Assembly: GCA_026075535.2 (NCBI GenBank)
Contig: AP026539.1
Span: forward strand, 11,532,001 to 11,596,000
Source: Tricholoma matsutake
Taxonomy: Eukaryota > Basidiomycota > Agaricomycetes > Agaricales > Tricholomataceae
Length of the DNA: 64,000 nucleotides
Direction of reading: 5' to 3'
The notes beneath the pieces are model-generated. The model saw only the letters and a list, made by a program, of their open reading frames with translations, was not told the DNA's origin and did no database searches. This document shows, in pieces, positions 1 to 9,497 of the stretch. Numbering within the stretch: position 1 is the first letter of the stretch; the number at the start of each line of letters is the position of its first letter. A program made the translations under genes and the position numbers.

Positions 1-520
1 ACTTCTTTAGTGATATCTCAAAACCAAGTTGAAGCTTTACTAAATTTTGCTATGACAGATTATGCTTCACAAGGCAAAACCTGACAGAAATGTTGCCAAT
101 CTTGCAGAGACTAGAACACATCAAGGCTATTATACTGCTTTATCAAGAGGCACAACTGTCAAAGGCACTTTGATCTTGTCAGGAATCCATAGCAATAAGA
201 TAACAGGTGGTGCCTCAGGTGCTTTACATCAAGAATTCATAGAACAAGAGCTACTAGATTTGATTACCACATTGCGATATGAAGGTTGTCTTCCCACTCA
301 TATTGTAACAGCAGACAGATGAAACACTCTGATATCTAATTTTCAGAAATGGAAAGGAGAATCCTTTGTCCCATTGACTACACATCCTGCAATTGCATGG
401 AGCAAGGAAGATCCTTATTTAGAATGGAATCATGCAAATATTGAATGGGCAATCATAAAGGCAAAAGAGCGACAGGCTATAGATAAAGAAGCAAATTGCA
501 GACTCAAAAGAAAAGCAGAA
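1..520 (+). pseudogene. Helitron helicase, C-terminal end (decayed)
   Basis: The translation carries the end of a PIF1-type Helitron helicase: TDYASQGKT in one frame, then YYTALSRG, KITGGASGA and LLDLITTLRYEG in the next. In this family these blocks belong to the last helicase motifs, which unwind DNA for rolling-circle transposition. The frame changes by one base near position 80-85, and the frame from 62 is stopped by TGA at 320-322. Reading continues beyond it in the same frame (NTLISNFQKWKGES), so TGA most simply replaces an Arg CGA codon. The Rep domain and most of the helicase lie outside the window. It is an inactive remnant. Confidence 0.85.
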
Positions 521-1381
521 GACTTTAAGCATGATCAGCTGCCAGCTAAAAAGACTACAAAAATAGGAGTACACAGCAAGCCTCATGTGATGCAGGAAGA
601 ACCAGAGAACAGTCTTCTAGGAACCAGGTGGGAGAACAACAGCTGTGCTTATGATGCTGTCCTGGCAATTTTATTTAACACCTGGCACCAAGACCCAACT
701 TACTACACAACAATTTGGCAGCAAATAGTAAACACTGAGTTAAACATGCTAGTGGCAGGATTTAATCAACTAATAAATAATCCACAGGTTTCATTGGAAA
801 CTATCAGAGAACACATGAGACATCATTTTGCCAGCTTATCAGATTCTTCATTTCATTATGGGCACTATACAAGTGTACACAACATTTTTTTAACTTTATT
901 ACAAAGGGAAACTGTAGTCACAAAAACCACAAGATGATGTATGAGTTCAAACCATGCAATGTTTTATGAGACAACTGTAAGGAATGCAATGATTAAGGTG
1001 TTTGCAACTGAGCCATCCCACTCTCTTCAAAGTATTATGAATCATTTCCAAGAACTTCTACCATCAAGATGCCGGAGTTGCAATCAGCATCAACTAAGAT
1101 CAACAACAATACTGTCCCACCAACCTTTACTAGCATTTGAATGGGGAATAAATACTCCAACTCTGAGTAACACACTGCATATAGCTGCTGAAGATATATA
1201 TCACACTTACCATCTGTGTGGAATCATATATCTAACTCATGAACACTTTACCAGCCATTTCTTAGATCATGAAGATCAGTGGACGTTTCATGATGGAATA
1301 CTGACTGGAGTCACTCTTAGAAAGGAATCCAGAATATCACCACAACTTTCTCATGCAATATTAGCAATATATAGATACTAA
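521..1381 (+). pseudogene. Helitron-linked USP-like cysteine protease domain (decayed)
   Basis: This continues the same reading frame as the upstream helicase piece. The block NNSCAYDAVLAILF (near 640-680) resembles the Cys box of ubiquitin-specific proteases. GIIYLTHEHFTS and WTFHDGILTG (near 1230-1310) resemble the His box; a CRSC pair lies between. I know this domain as the C-terminal extension of Helitron helicases in mushroom genomes. A single in-frame TGA (935-937) splits it, again explainable as CGA to TGA. The frame ends with TAA at 1379-1381. Presence of C and H boxes is seen; protease activity is inferred from family resemblance only. Confidence 0.75.
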
Positions 1382-1559
1382 ATATAAATCAAGCAATGTG
1401 CCAGTGGGAATAATCCTGGATCTAAAACCTCTGACCCCTAAGAACTCGGACATGACATGCGAAGCATTAGCCCTCTAGCACAAGTTGTCTACTGAAACCT
1501 GGATACTTTAATGTGAACATAATAAGTTTGTCTTGAGCTCAGACTGTGCTGTAACCTCC
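1382..1559. other. Probable Helitron 3' tail, no gene seen
   Basis: No credible reading frame. A Helitron 3' end should carry a short hairpin followed by CTRR. A CTAG occurs near 1476, but I could not see a convincing stem next to it, so the terminus is not assigned. Confidence 0.3.
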
Positions 1560-1680
1560 CTACATTGAAATTTTCACTTTTGACACAGTCTGTTCACTGT
1601 TTGAAATAATGACCAGCATTCATTGGCATTGACTTGTCAGGTTGGGCCATGGCTACACCTGGCATGAATAAGTCCTCACT
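1560..1680 (-). pseudogene. Fragment of transposon-associated hypothetical family (same as right end of window)
   Basis: On the minus strand, bases 1640-1677 match bases about 63640-63677 almost position for position (GTTGGGCCAYGGCT ... CCTGGCATGAA ... AGTCCTCA). Both encode an ED-x-F-MPG-x-A-x-AQ motif. A QTV block follows at 1590-1610, as in the right-hand copy. The rest of the protein is not recognisable here; it has decayed or lies in several frames. Function unknown; I have seen this family near mobile elements in Agaricomycetes. Confidence 0.5.
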
Positions 1681-2600
1681 TCATGGACTTTTTTCTCTCT
1701 TCTTTTGATACAAGCCATATGGCAGATAACATATACAATACATAAAACAAACAAACTGGAGTCTGGCTTTCAATAATGTACAGGAATGAAACACCTTACT
1801 CTGTTTCATTAGCTGGAATGTTTCTTCACTAAGCATTGCCCAAGACAGGATGTGCACAGATCTCAATAATGGAACTGAGGAAAGAAGTATGTCACAAAGT
1901 TCATGTAGTAGGCTTTGGTTCCAGGCTAATCTCAATCAATTTTAGTGGTAGATACAGCTGAAACCTCCAGTCATGACTGCAGTCCATGCAGTCCACTTTG
2001 GTTGTCACCTCTCACAGCCATTACAGAGGAATATTTACTAGAGCTTCTTGGCTCCATTGAACATGTGTTGGGCAGCAACATAGCTGGAGCTGTGAGATAC
2101 ACCAACCTTATAGACTCAGATTTTCATATTGATAGGGGAAAGAATGGTGTTCTGTTGATCATGGTTGATCTTCTCCATCAGTTCAATTGACTTATTGGGT
2201 GTCACAGCACTATCGATTTCATGCTGCAAGTAGTCCACTGCTGCATTTTACTCCTGAACCTTATACTGTGGGAATGGTTGGAAGGCAAAATCAAGGATTC
2301 ATACCAAAACTTTAGCCACTGGCTGCATCCTCTATGGTTCTGCATACAGGGTTTACTGAAATCTCAGCCACAAACATCCACAGAGCTTCACGTAGACAAT
2401 TTTATTACTGGTCTTTCCCTGGCTGCCCCTATCTATCACCATATTGGCCATGTAAATTGTTGGTATGATCTAGAAAGTTCACCAACAAGATTACAGGATG
2501 AGGAGACCCTGCTGGAAAAAATTCTTGTTCAATGGTTTGACTTTTCTGCTGACCCAAATTTCCATTTGCGGGCACTTTTTCTTTGAGAGATTGTGGACAC
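1681..2600. other. No confident gene
   Basis: Short frames on both strands (up to about 120 codons) without recognisable motifs. The minus strand may hold decayed upstream exons of the family at 1560-1680, but I could not align them. Confidence 0.3.
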
Positions 2601-2724
2601 CATAGGTTGCAATGCATTGTTTCTTCAGCCTATATGGCAAATAGGGTCATCAGTTTTGTGGGTTTTACTCAAGAATATCCCCCAAAATCCTATCTGAGCT
2701 GATCTCCGCAAGTGGGCTTTGAGT

Positions 2725-2729
2725 GAACT
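2725..2729. repeat. Target-site duplication GAACT (left)
   Basis: GAACT directly precedes the solo LTR and is repeated directly after it at 3153-3157, as expected for retroelement integration. Confidence 0.85.
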
Positions 2730-3152
2730 TGTAAGGGCAACCTTAGCTCCTAGCAAAGGGAAATCCAAAGTTAAAATTATACTACATAATACAGGTATTG
2801 GGGGCGCACCTAGCAAAGGGAAATCTGAAGAGAAAACTCTAAAGATCCCTTTGCCAGTGCCCAGTATATGTGAAAACTGCAAAAATCAAATAATAACTAA
2901 AAATAGAAAAGGCGGAGATAGGCTGATCAAAGCCGCCACATGACATAATATCAAGGGGCAAATGTCGGGAGGGTACTCCATCTCTAAATATAAAACTGTC
3001 AACATGCACAAATGTAATAGAAAGGGAAATTAGTAATAAAATGAGGAAAAATCATAGAAAATGAAGAATAAAAGGAAACAAGGCGAGAAAAAATATAGGA
3101 CAAACGTAAAAAAATAGGAGAAACAAGTGGGGCACCCTCTAGTCCCCTTACA
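2730..3152 (-). mobile_element. Solo LTR of chromovirus family A (423 bp)
   Basis: In its own orientation the repeat begins TGTAAGGGGACTAG and ends TTGCCCTTACA, giving TG...CA ends. It matches copies at 6924-7349 and 20279-20701. The latter directly follows a chromodomain-encoding Ty3/gypsy fragment and a G-rich polypurine tract, which identifies the family. Perfect 5-bp duplications GAACT flank it, so it is the product of LTR-LTR recombination after a normal insertion. It interrupts the frame at 2695-4320. Confidence 0.9.
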
Positions 3153-3157
3153 GAACT
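3153..3157. repeat. Target-site duplication GAACT (right)
   Basis: Right partner of the duplication at 2725-2729. Confidence 0.85.
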
Positions 3158-4320
3158 CTGCCACCATGCCTTGGTGCAGACCAACAGCAAATCAAGGGAT
3201 ATTCTGAGCCAAATTGGGCACCACTTCAGAAAACTGAGTCCTAGTGAGAAGTCTTTGTCTTCTTGGGTCATTGAAGAGTTATCTTCACCCTTGTGTGCTC
3301 CCCAATCTCCCTCGCCTAGAAATGCTTTAGTACTCCCAGATGAGGCACAGATGCACAAGCTTGTCAGCCAAATTGAGCTTTTATACACATTTTTGGATCA
3401 TCCACACCAGCGCATTATTGTTCCTCACAATTGCAGCTGAACCTGAGAGGAATGTGATGCAAAGGCCATGGACAAGTTCCTTGCACATGTTCAAGAAAAC
3501 ACTGATAAAAAGCTCCCACTCCATGATTACATGCCCTCTTGTCTATGTATCCTGGAGCCAGGAGGGCCATTTAGCCCAGACATGGTATCCACCCAGGAAG
3601 GACTTTTTAGTGCATTGATTTTCAGAGGCGTCACCTTTCACACAGATTTTCTACTCCAGCAAGAACAGATATTTTGACATCTATCAGGAGTGATTCAAAA
3701 GTTATCATCAGTTCATCCCTCTATTTATTTCTGTGACAGAAACACCTATGGACACATGGATGCACAGGATGTCCACCACATCCCTGCATTTTGGGAGGCA
3801 TCAGGCAATTCGGAGTTGACAGGATGGGTAAAGGATACAAGACCCATCAAATTCAAAACATTATACAACACATTTCTCAAGGGGACCCTCAGGAAGTGAA
3901 AGGTGTTTCCCAGATTCAAAACCTTGAAGTTGTTTCTGCTGGTGTCAGACTATGCAATAGCTGAGAAGGCAACAATGCCATTGCCGGCTTCAGTAGGTAG
4001 GTAATATGAAATTGGTCATGGGAGTGTGAAGGGACTGTCACACTTGGGATTTGCTTGCACTGACATTGAGTTGATGGTCCAGGCTTTTACAACAGTCCAT
4101 GATTATCTCATGCACATCATCCCAGATCATTGGCATCAACAGATGGACTTCAGGGTAATATTTGTTCTTTCTGCAAACCTGGCTGGCTCAACACTAGTAT
4201 ATTCAGAAATGTGTATCAAAAAATGTAACATAGAATTGCCTGTACTATCACATACTGACTATGATGAATGACAAGGCATTTGTCCAATTAGAAATGATGG
4301 TACCAAGGGGAAACTAAGCT

Positions 4321-4722
4321 AGAAGGCCAAGAACAATTACAAATAGAATATTAGGCATAAGAGCTAGGGACCTCCCGTTCACTTGCAGTCCTATAGTGGG
4401 TTCAAAGGAACCAGCAGCAAAACCCACTGTGACTACGGAGTTGTCAACAAGGTCTCATTTACCACCTCCTCACAGAGGCAGATCATTCAGTCTGTCAAAG
4501 CTATGCTTGTCAAACTTAAATCCCTTCTGCGTTGCATCAAAGATAGGAACTAAAAAACAAAATCAGCACCACCAAAGCAATCTGAAGTTAGCAACTCATA
4601 CCAGGCTGATCAAAATTGTGAAAACTCAGATAGTTATCCATGTTAATTTTGGATGAACTTCCACCTTTCGAGGGAGAGGAGTACTTTGACAAGTGAGCAC
4701 TTAAATATTTTTTGGAGCTAAG
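4321..4722. other. Possible further exon of the broken plus-strand gene; otherwise nothing clear
   Basis: A plus-strand frame near 4425-4550 (RQIIQSVKAMLVKLKSLL, ending in TAA) could be a C-terminal exon of the preceding unrecognised gene. No motif supports a function. Confidence 0.25.
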
Positions 4723-5475
4723 TTATGACCAGTATAACTTGAAATGTGCAGGATTTTCAATGAAAAACTCACAGCCTGAGCTAGCTCCCTCTTTCTGTGT
4801 ACTGAGCACAAACATGGGCCCAGAAACAGGACCTGCAAGGTTGCACACCCCAAAGGCATTGCCTAGATATGCCACCACCAGTTGGAATTCCTGACTGAGA
4901 GGGACTAAACAAAGACAATATACTGGTTTATCAGAATCATAGCCTGAGCTGTATGGGGTTCTGAGATAGGTTTCCCCAATGCAGCCTGTGATCAAGAATA
5001 CCACACTCTCCCCTGCATCAGAGGTCACCAGTCTGGAATCTTTTGCCCTGACAAAGGACAAGCTTGTGCAAGCAGGATTTAAGAAAAATCCATAACTTTC
5101 AAAAGCTAGGGCTGCATCCAAGTTCCTGTTTAGGTGTAAAAAAATTACCAAAACATCTCTGATATTCATTAAAAACTTACTCTGTTTGTATCCCGTACAA
5201 ATCTGGCACAATCAATGAATATTTTATATAACTATCAGTGTCGACAACATCCTTGGAACTATGTGGTGCCATGTAGACATATCTGAAATAGCATAAGGTC
5301 TCAAAATAGATGCAAGAAACAGAACCCTCCTACAGTAGTGGCTTCAAGGACTTGTACACATCCTTGAGAGCTTTGTCTTGAAGGCTTTCATTCCATCTTT
5401 GACCACAGCTTTATCCTTTTTGAGACCTTCTGATGTTTTTTCAGGGGTAGCTTGTCTGTCTTCCTTATGTGCCAT
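4723..5475 (-). CDS. Unrecognised three-exon gene (one apparent frameshift)
   Basis: Proposed exons on the minus strand are 5475-5334, 5282-5181 and 5125-4723. The first begins with ATG (MAHKEDRQATPEKTSE). Intron 1 (5333-5283, 51 nt) starts GTAGGA and ends TTTCAG. Intron 2 (5180-5126, 55 nt) starts GTAAGT and ends AAACAG. Both splice junctions preserve the downstream frame (KSLKPLL to YVYMAPHSS, and YGIQTE to NLDAALAFES). Only the first exon appears to lack one base, near its middle, because its ATG frame does not join the frame that enters intron 1. The last exon ends in TAA at 4723. Cysteines and hydrophobic strands are present but no known motif. It could be a cellular gene or a captured fragment; a one-base sequencing or assembly error is also possible. 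Confidence 0.5.
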
Positions 5476-5770
5476 AGGTCAGTCCCCAATGCTAGAAATC
5501 ACAGAAGTTCTGCATTTAATTCAAAGTAATCAGAATAGACAGCAGTATTAACACAGTTTTCCTTTGTGTGTCCTCTTCCTGGGTGGCTTCCCCTGTTCAG
5601 ACCTTTACATTCATGCAATGTAAGAAAACCAGTAGACAATAATAAAGCAGTGCTGACCTCTAGTTGGACTCATCATTCACTAATGCAGAGTCATGAATAA
5701 AGTCCCGATCATCAGAATTCTCTTCATATACAAGTCTGGCAGAACTTTTGGACTTTTGTAAGGCCACACC
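5476..5770. other. Upstream of the spliced gene; no gene seen
   Basis: AT-rich sequence between the proposed start codon and the hAT element. It may hold the promoter; no motif is distinctive enough to call. Confidence 0.3.
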
Positions 5771-6054
5771 TAGTGTTTGAAGGTCCAGTCTATAGGACCA
5801 AAAAAAGACCAAAACTGGACTGAACTGGACTGATTAGGACCAGACCAGCAGTCTATTTATGGACTGGTCTTTTGCAGTCCAGTTGCAGGCCTTTCATTTT
5901 GAAAAATAATGTAGGACTGCAAAAAGACCAGTTTAAACCGGTTGCAGCCAATTAAACGTCACGTGCATTATATCACCATGTAACCATAATTATTACCTTT
6001 AATTTGACCTTTGGTTCATCAAAAACGGTCAATAATTGAGAAAGATATGATGAA

Positions 6055-6720
6055 ATATATTTTGGTACAAGTTTTTTTTCATTCAACTTGTATCAGAATC
6101 ACTTTGATTCTAACTCACTCATATTTTGGTCATTTTGCTTCATTATATTTTTGGATATGGAGATTTTATGTAGGTAAATATACTCACCATCCATCAATGT
6201 AAGATATGCATCACATAATTTATGGTTGTCACATTACATTTTGCCTGCATCTTTAGCAGATGTAATTCAGTTTCAGTCATAGCTACATCAAATCTCCATT
6301 GAATCTCTCAAAAATTGGATCAAAAGCTGGGTATTCACAAGCTCTATTATGTTCAAGCTCTATTATGTTAAATTATTTTTTGAAGGTTCAGAGTAGTGAC
6401 TGTTGAGATACATTTTTTTTTTGTTCAACTTGTACCAGAATCATGTTGATTCTAACTCACTCATATTTTGATCATTTTGCTTCATTATATTTTTGGATAT
6501 GGAGATTTTATGTAGGTAAATATACTCACCATCCATCAATGTAAGATATGCATCACATAATTTATGGTTGTCACATTACATTTTGCCTGCATCTTTAGCA
6601 GATGTAATTCAGTTTCAGTCATAGCTACATCAAATCTCCATTAAATCTCTTAAAAATTGGATCAAAAGCTGGGTATTTACAAGCTCTATCATGTTAAATT
6701 ATCCTTTCAAGGTTCTGAGT
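6055..6720 (+). repeat. Internal direct duplication in hAT copy 1
   Basis: The block running from the TATTTTGGTACAAG/TTTTTTTT region through CTCACCATCCATCAATG to GCTGGGTATT occurs twice in tandem, with minor differences and a short AT-rich link. The related truncated copy at 15516-16258 has the block once, in the other orientation. Confidence 0.7.
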
Positions 6721-6923
6721 AGTGACTGTTGAGATACAGATGGCTTATATTAGCATGACAAATTTTACATCAAAAAACCAGTCTGAACCAGTCTTTTTCC
6801 GGTCCATTAACCAAAAAAGACTGGTCTTAGGTGGTCTGGTTCAGTCCCCCCAATATCTGAGTCAGTCCTGGACCAGTTGCAGTTGTGGTTGCCCCATTTG
6901 GAAGTCAAAAAACCGGACTGGAC

Positions 6924-7349
6924 TGTAAGGGGACTAGGGGGGTGCCCTGTGTGTTTTTCCTATTTTTTATGTTCGTCCTATATTTTTCCCCACCTCATTT
7001 CCTTCTATTCTTCATTTTCTATGATTTTTCCGGATTTTATTACTAATTTTCCCTTGCTATCATGTTTGTACATGTTGACACTTTTATATTTAGAGGCGGA
7101 GTACCCCTTCCGACACATACCCCTTGGTATGATGTCATTCGGCGGCCTTGATCCACCTATCTCCGCCTTTTTCTATTTTTAGGTTATATTTGATTTTTGT
7201 CGTCTTCACATATACTGGGCATCAGCAAGGGGATCCTTAGAGTTTTCTCTTCGGATTTCCCTTTGCTAGGTGTGTCCCCAATGCCTGTATTATGTAGTAT
7301 AATTTTAACTTCAGATTTCCCTTTGCTAGAGGCTTAGGTTGCCCTTATA
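6924..7349 (+). mobile_element. Solo LTR of chromovirus family A, nested in hAT copy 1
   Basis: Begins TGTAAGGGGACTAG and ends GCCCTTATA, where the other copies indicate ...TTACA, so the terminal CA has become TA. The 5-mer TGGAC flanks it on both sides (6919-6923 and 7350-7354). It shares the 3' segment AGAGTTTTCTCTTC with the copies at 2730 and 20279. It inserted after the hAT element was in place. Confidence 0.9.
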
Positions 7350-7371
7350 TGGACCAGACTTTCAAACACTA

Positions 7372-7859
7372 GCCATGCCCCTTGCCTTGGAGTGCTCCAC
7401 AACAGGATGAGAGGGTGGCTTGACATCCCCTAGCTCTGAATCAGATGATATGAATATACCTGAAGATTCTCATGAATGTGGACAATGACTAGTAGATTTG
7501 CCCTTTCACCGTCTGCCCCTATTAAATGACAATTGGACCCAAAAGCAAGTGAAAATTCAAACAGCACATACACATATGGCCTAGCTTTCCCTGACTCTCT
7601 ATCTTGCTCGCTTTCCCCTTCAGAAAACAGGGATTGTTCCCTGGTTTGTCTTAAGAACCAATCAATCCAAAAATGGGAGATAATAAATATAAAAAACACC
7701 CCCTCTATCTTTTTCTCTCGCCTGCATCCACTGAAAATTAGCAAAAAGAAACCAGAACATGCAAATCAAACATACCCCTTGGATTTTCTAGAGTCCATGG
7801 CATTGCTCATTTCAGTTGAGATGGAGGGCTCTCTGGCAGGCATAATCATAAGTCAAACA
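7372..7859. other. Flank of the copia element; no clear gene
   Basis: Short frames only. One plus-strand frame (7533-7865) and one minus-strand frame (7430-7744) overlap, and neither shows a motif. If the copia element is removed, this flank joins 13516 onwards. Confidence 0.3.
7855..7859. repeat. Target-site duplication AAACA (left) of the copia element
   Basis: Repeated at 13511-13515, directly after the 3' LTR. Confidence 0.85.
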
Positions 7860-8120
7860 TGTTGAAATTAATTACCAATATTGTTGCATGTGCATATTCT
7901 CCCACATTAATTACCAATATTGATACATGTTTCATATGCATATTCCTCTGGAGTCATGTGATATCCTTACTATTATGTATATAAGGAGAACCTGTACTAT
8001 AGTAGGAATATAGTGTTCTTACCTCTGCTAACCCTAGCTGTAAGTCTAAGTAAACCCCAGGTAGGTTGTAAGGAACGTGTTGTCTCTTCCACTGTGCAGC
8101 GTATATAGTCTGCTCCAACA
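7860..8120 (+). mobile_element. Ty1/copia 5' LTR (261 bp)
   Basis: Begins TGTTGAAATTAATTACC and ends CTGCTCCAACA. By eye it is identical to the 3' LTR at 13250-13510. A TATA-like stretch (TATGTATATAAGG, about 7973-7985) sits where the promoter is expected. The repeat holds a direct repeat of ATTAATTACCAATATTG (two copies near its start). It contains very few CpG sites. Confidence 0.95.
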
Positions 8121-8132
8121 GGTTATGGGCCC
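8121..8132 (+). promoter_or_regulatory. Primer binding site, initiator-tRNA-Met half-tRNA type
   Basis: GGTTATGGGCCC starts at the first base after the LTR. It is the reverse complement of GGGCCCATAACC, the anticodon stem-loop of eukaryotic initiator tRNA-Met, and not of the tRNA 3' end. This is the arrangement known from Drosophila copia, where a cleaved 5' half of the tRNA primes minus-strand synthesis. Confidence 0.75.
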
Positions 8133-8348
8133 TGCTGGGCACGTCGCGAACACGCCTTAATTGGCTGCGAACGACGTTGACTTCATCGTCTCCAAATTAT
8201 AACCTTGCGCTCCCTGCAAGCTGCACATAAAACCTAGGTTGACTAGGGTTAACCACTCTGAAGGAGTGTTTTCTCCTTAGAATGTTAAACATGTTTTATT
8301 GAGTAAAAAGACTGATTGAGTGCTTTTAACAGCTGCCACCACAAAATC

Positions 8349-9380
8349 ATGTCTTCAACTCTTGAGAAACTTGTTCAAACTTTCGACGGATCAAATTACA
8401 TTCAATGGGCCGACTCAATGAAGGTGTGGCTCAGGTCTCAGGGCCTCTGGCAAATAACTAGCGGGGCGGAGCAAAAACCGCCCCCGGCGCCTCCCTTGAC
8501 AGCGACGAACGCTACTTTGGTAGCGGATGCTAATGCCAAGCTCCAGACCTGGAGCAACAAAAATGACCAGGCCATTGGTAGCCTAGTGCTCCGCCTGGCC
8601 CCCTCCATTCGGCAGCGTGCCAACTCAAAGGACACTGCTGAGGAGGTGTGGGATCTCATCTGCACCGATTATGGTGTGGACGGCCCCTCCCAAGTCTTCG
8701 CAGACTTTAGGTCTGCAATAGCGATCAAGATCCCGGCTGCAAACCCCGCACCAGAGATTGCTAGAATGGCAGACAAATTTGAGCGCCTTATGGCTGCTAA
8801 CGTCGCCATCCCCGAGCTAGTGCAAGCAATGATTCTACTTGCTGTGATGCCACGCGAGTACAATTCCTTGTCCACAATGGTCCTTAACACGACCGCTACT
8901 AGTGCCTTGACATTTAAACATGTCAAGGACTCCATTGTTGCTGAAGCCTCAAGGCGCACAGCAGTAGGAAAGCCCGCTGGCCAGCCTCAGGCCAACAAAC
9001 TTTCTGCTGTTAAACGCAAAGGGGGAAACCCCAAATGGCAGCCCAAAGAAGGGCAAAACAGCAATGGAGACTTGTCCCAAAAGCGTGGACAATGTGGGGA
9101 CAGAAAGACTAAGGAGGAGAAGCCGAAGGATAAACATACCCACCTCACCTCCAAAGCCTATACCACCATAAATGGTAATGGCACCATCATACCACTGATG
9201 CCACTTATACAGCGCATCGAAAGACGCGAACACACTCCCACAAGGGATCCTCGCCGCCGACCACCTGCACAGGCATATATGGGCGTGGCCTCTACCTCTC
9301 GTTCGGTTTATGCTGAATATCAGCAAGCTCGAGACACCCTTGAGCAAATGCAACTTCTGCGCAGCGCGAAAAATCTGTGA
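8349..9380 (+). CDS. Copia Gag segment
   Basis: About 343 codons from MSSTLEKLVQTFDGSNYIQW to a TGA. The N-terminal part matches the copia-type Gag fold, whose product builds the virus-like particle. WDLICTDYGVDG and PREYNSLSTMVL are typical conserved blocks. The C-terminus is rich in Lys and Arg (KRKGGNPKWQPKEGQ, KEEKPKDKHTH), which probably binds RNA in place of a zinc knuckle. The stop at 9378 is probably a mutated Arg codon and not a true Gag end. Confidence 0.8.
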   Translation: MSSTLEKLVQTFDGSNYIQWADSMKVWLRSQGLWQITSGAEQKPPPAPPLTATNATLVADANAKLQTWSNKNDQAIGSLVLRLAPSIRQRANSKDTAEEVWDLICTDYGVDGPSQVFADFRSAIAIKIPAANPAPEIARMADKFERLMAANVAIPELVQAMILLAVMPREYNSLSTMVLNTTATSALTFKHVKDSIVAEASRRTAVGKPAGQPQANKLSAVKRKGGNPKWQPKEGQNSNGDLSQKRGQCGDRKTKEEKPKDKHTHLTSKAYTTINGNGTIIPLMPLIQRIERREHTPTRDPRRRPPAQAYMGVASTSRSVYAEYQQARDTLEQMQLLRSAKNL

Positions 9381-9497
9381 CCACTGGAAGAGCACCTGAT
9401 GGTGTGAGAAGGAAAGAGAAGAAGGATAGAACCAGAACCTGAGTCTAGGATCGAGGAGGTAGAAGACGATACTGTCTCCCTCGGATCTGAACCTCCG

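Larger units (their letters stand above)
2695..4320 (+). pseudogene. Unrecognised long frame broken by TGA/TAA and a solo LTR
   Basis: One reading frame (codons starting at multiples of 3 from 3159 on) runs from about 3158 to 4271 and looks protein-like throughout. After removing the solo LTR and one target-site copy it continues upstream through ADLRKWAL to 2698. Blocks include ILSQIGHHFRKLSPSEK, KFLAHVQENTDKK, YAIAEKATMPLPASVG and LSHLGFACTDIELMVQAF. It is broken by TGA at about 2695, 3438, 3444, 3675, 3897 and 4269 and by TAA near 4002; the last plausible codons run on to a TAG near 4320. CGA to TGA and CAA to TAA would explain nearly all of these. I do not recognise the protein. The minus strand is also open in part, but reads less naturally. 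Confidence 0.5.
5771..7371. mobile_element. hAT-type non-autonomous element, copy 1 (contains solo LTR)
   Basis: Ends are TAGTGTTTGAAGG and its inverted partner TTTCAAACACTA. Flanking 8-mers GCCACACC (5763-5770) and GCCATGCC (7372-7379) agree at six of eight positions. Terminal TAGTG ends and 8-bp duplications are hAT features. Near the ends lie many short ACTGGACTGCAAAA/GGTCCAGT-like repeats in both orientations, as expected of subterminal transposase-binding sites. A segment of about 290 bp is tandemly duplicated inside (about 6055-6360 and 6420-6720). No transposase frame is visible. A solo LTR (6924-7349) lies near the right end. Confidence 0.8.

Noticed and set aside
1440..1500. Helitron 3' terminus at CTAG near 1476
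   Set aside because: No convincing hairpin within the expected distance upstream.
8316..8348. An earlier start of copia Gag
   Set aside because: The first codon of that extension is TTG, not ATG; ATG 8349 is followed directly by conserved Gag sequence.
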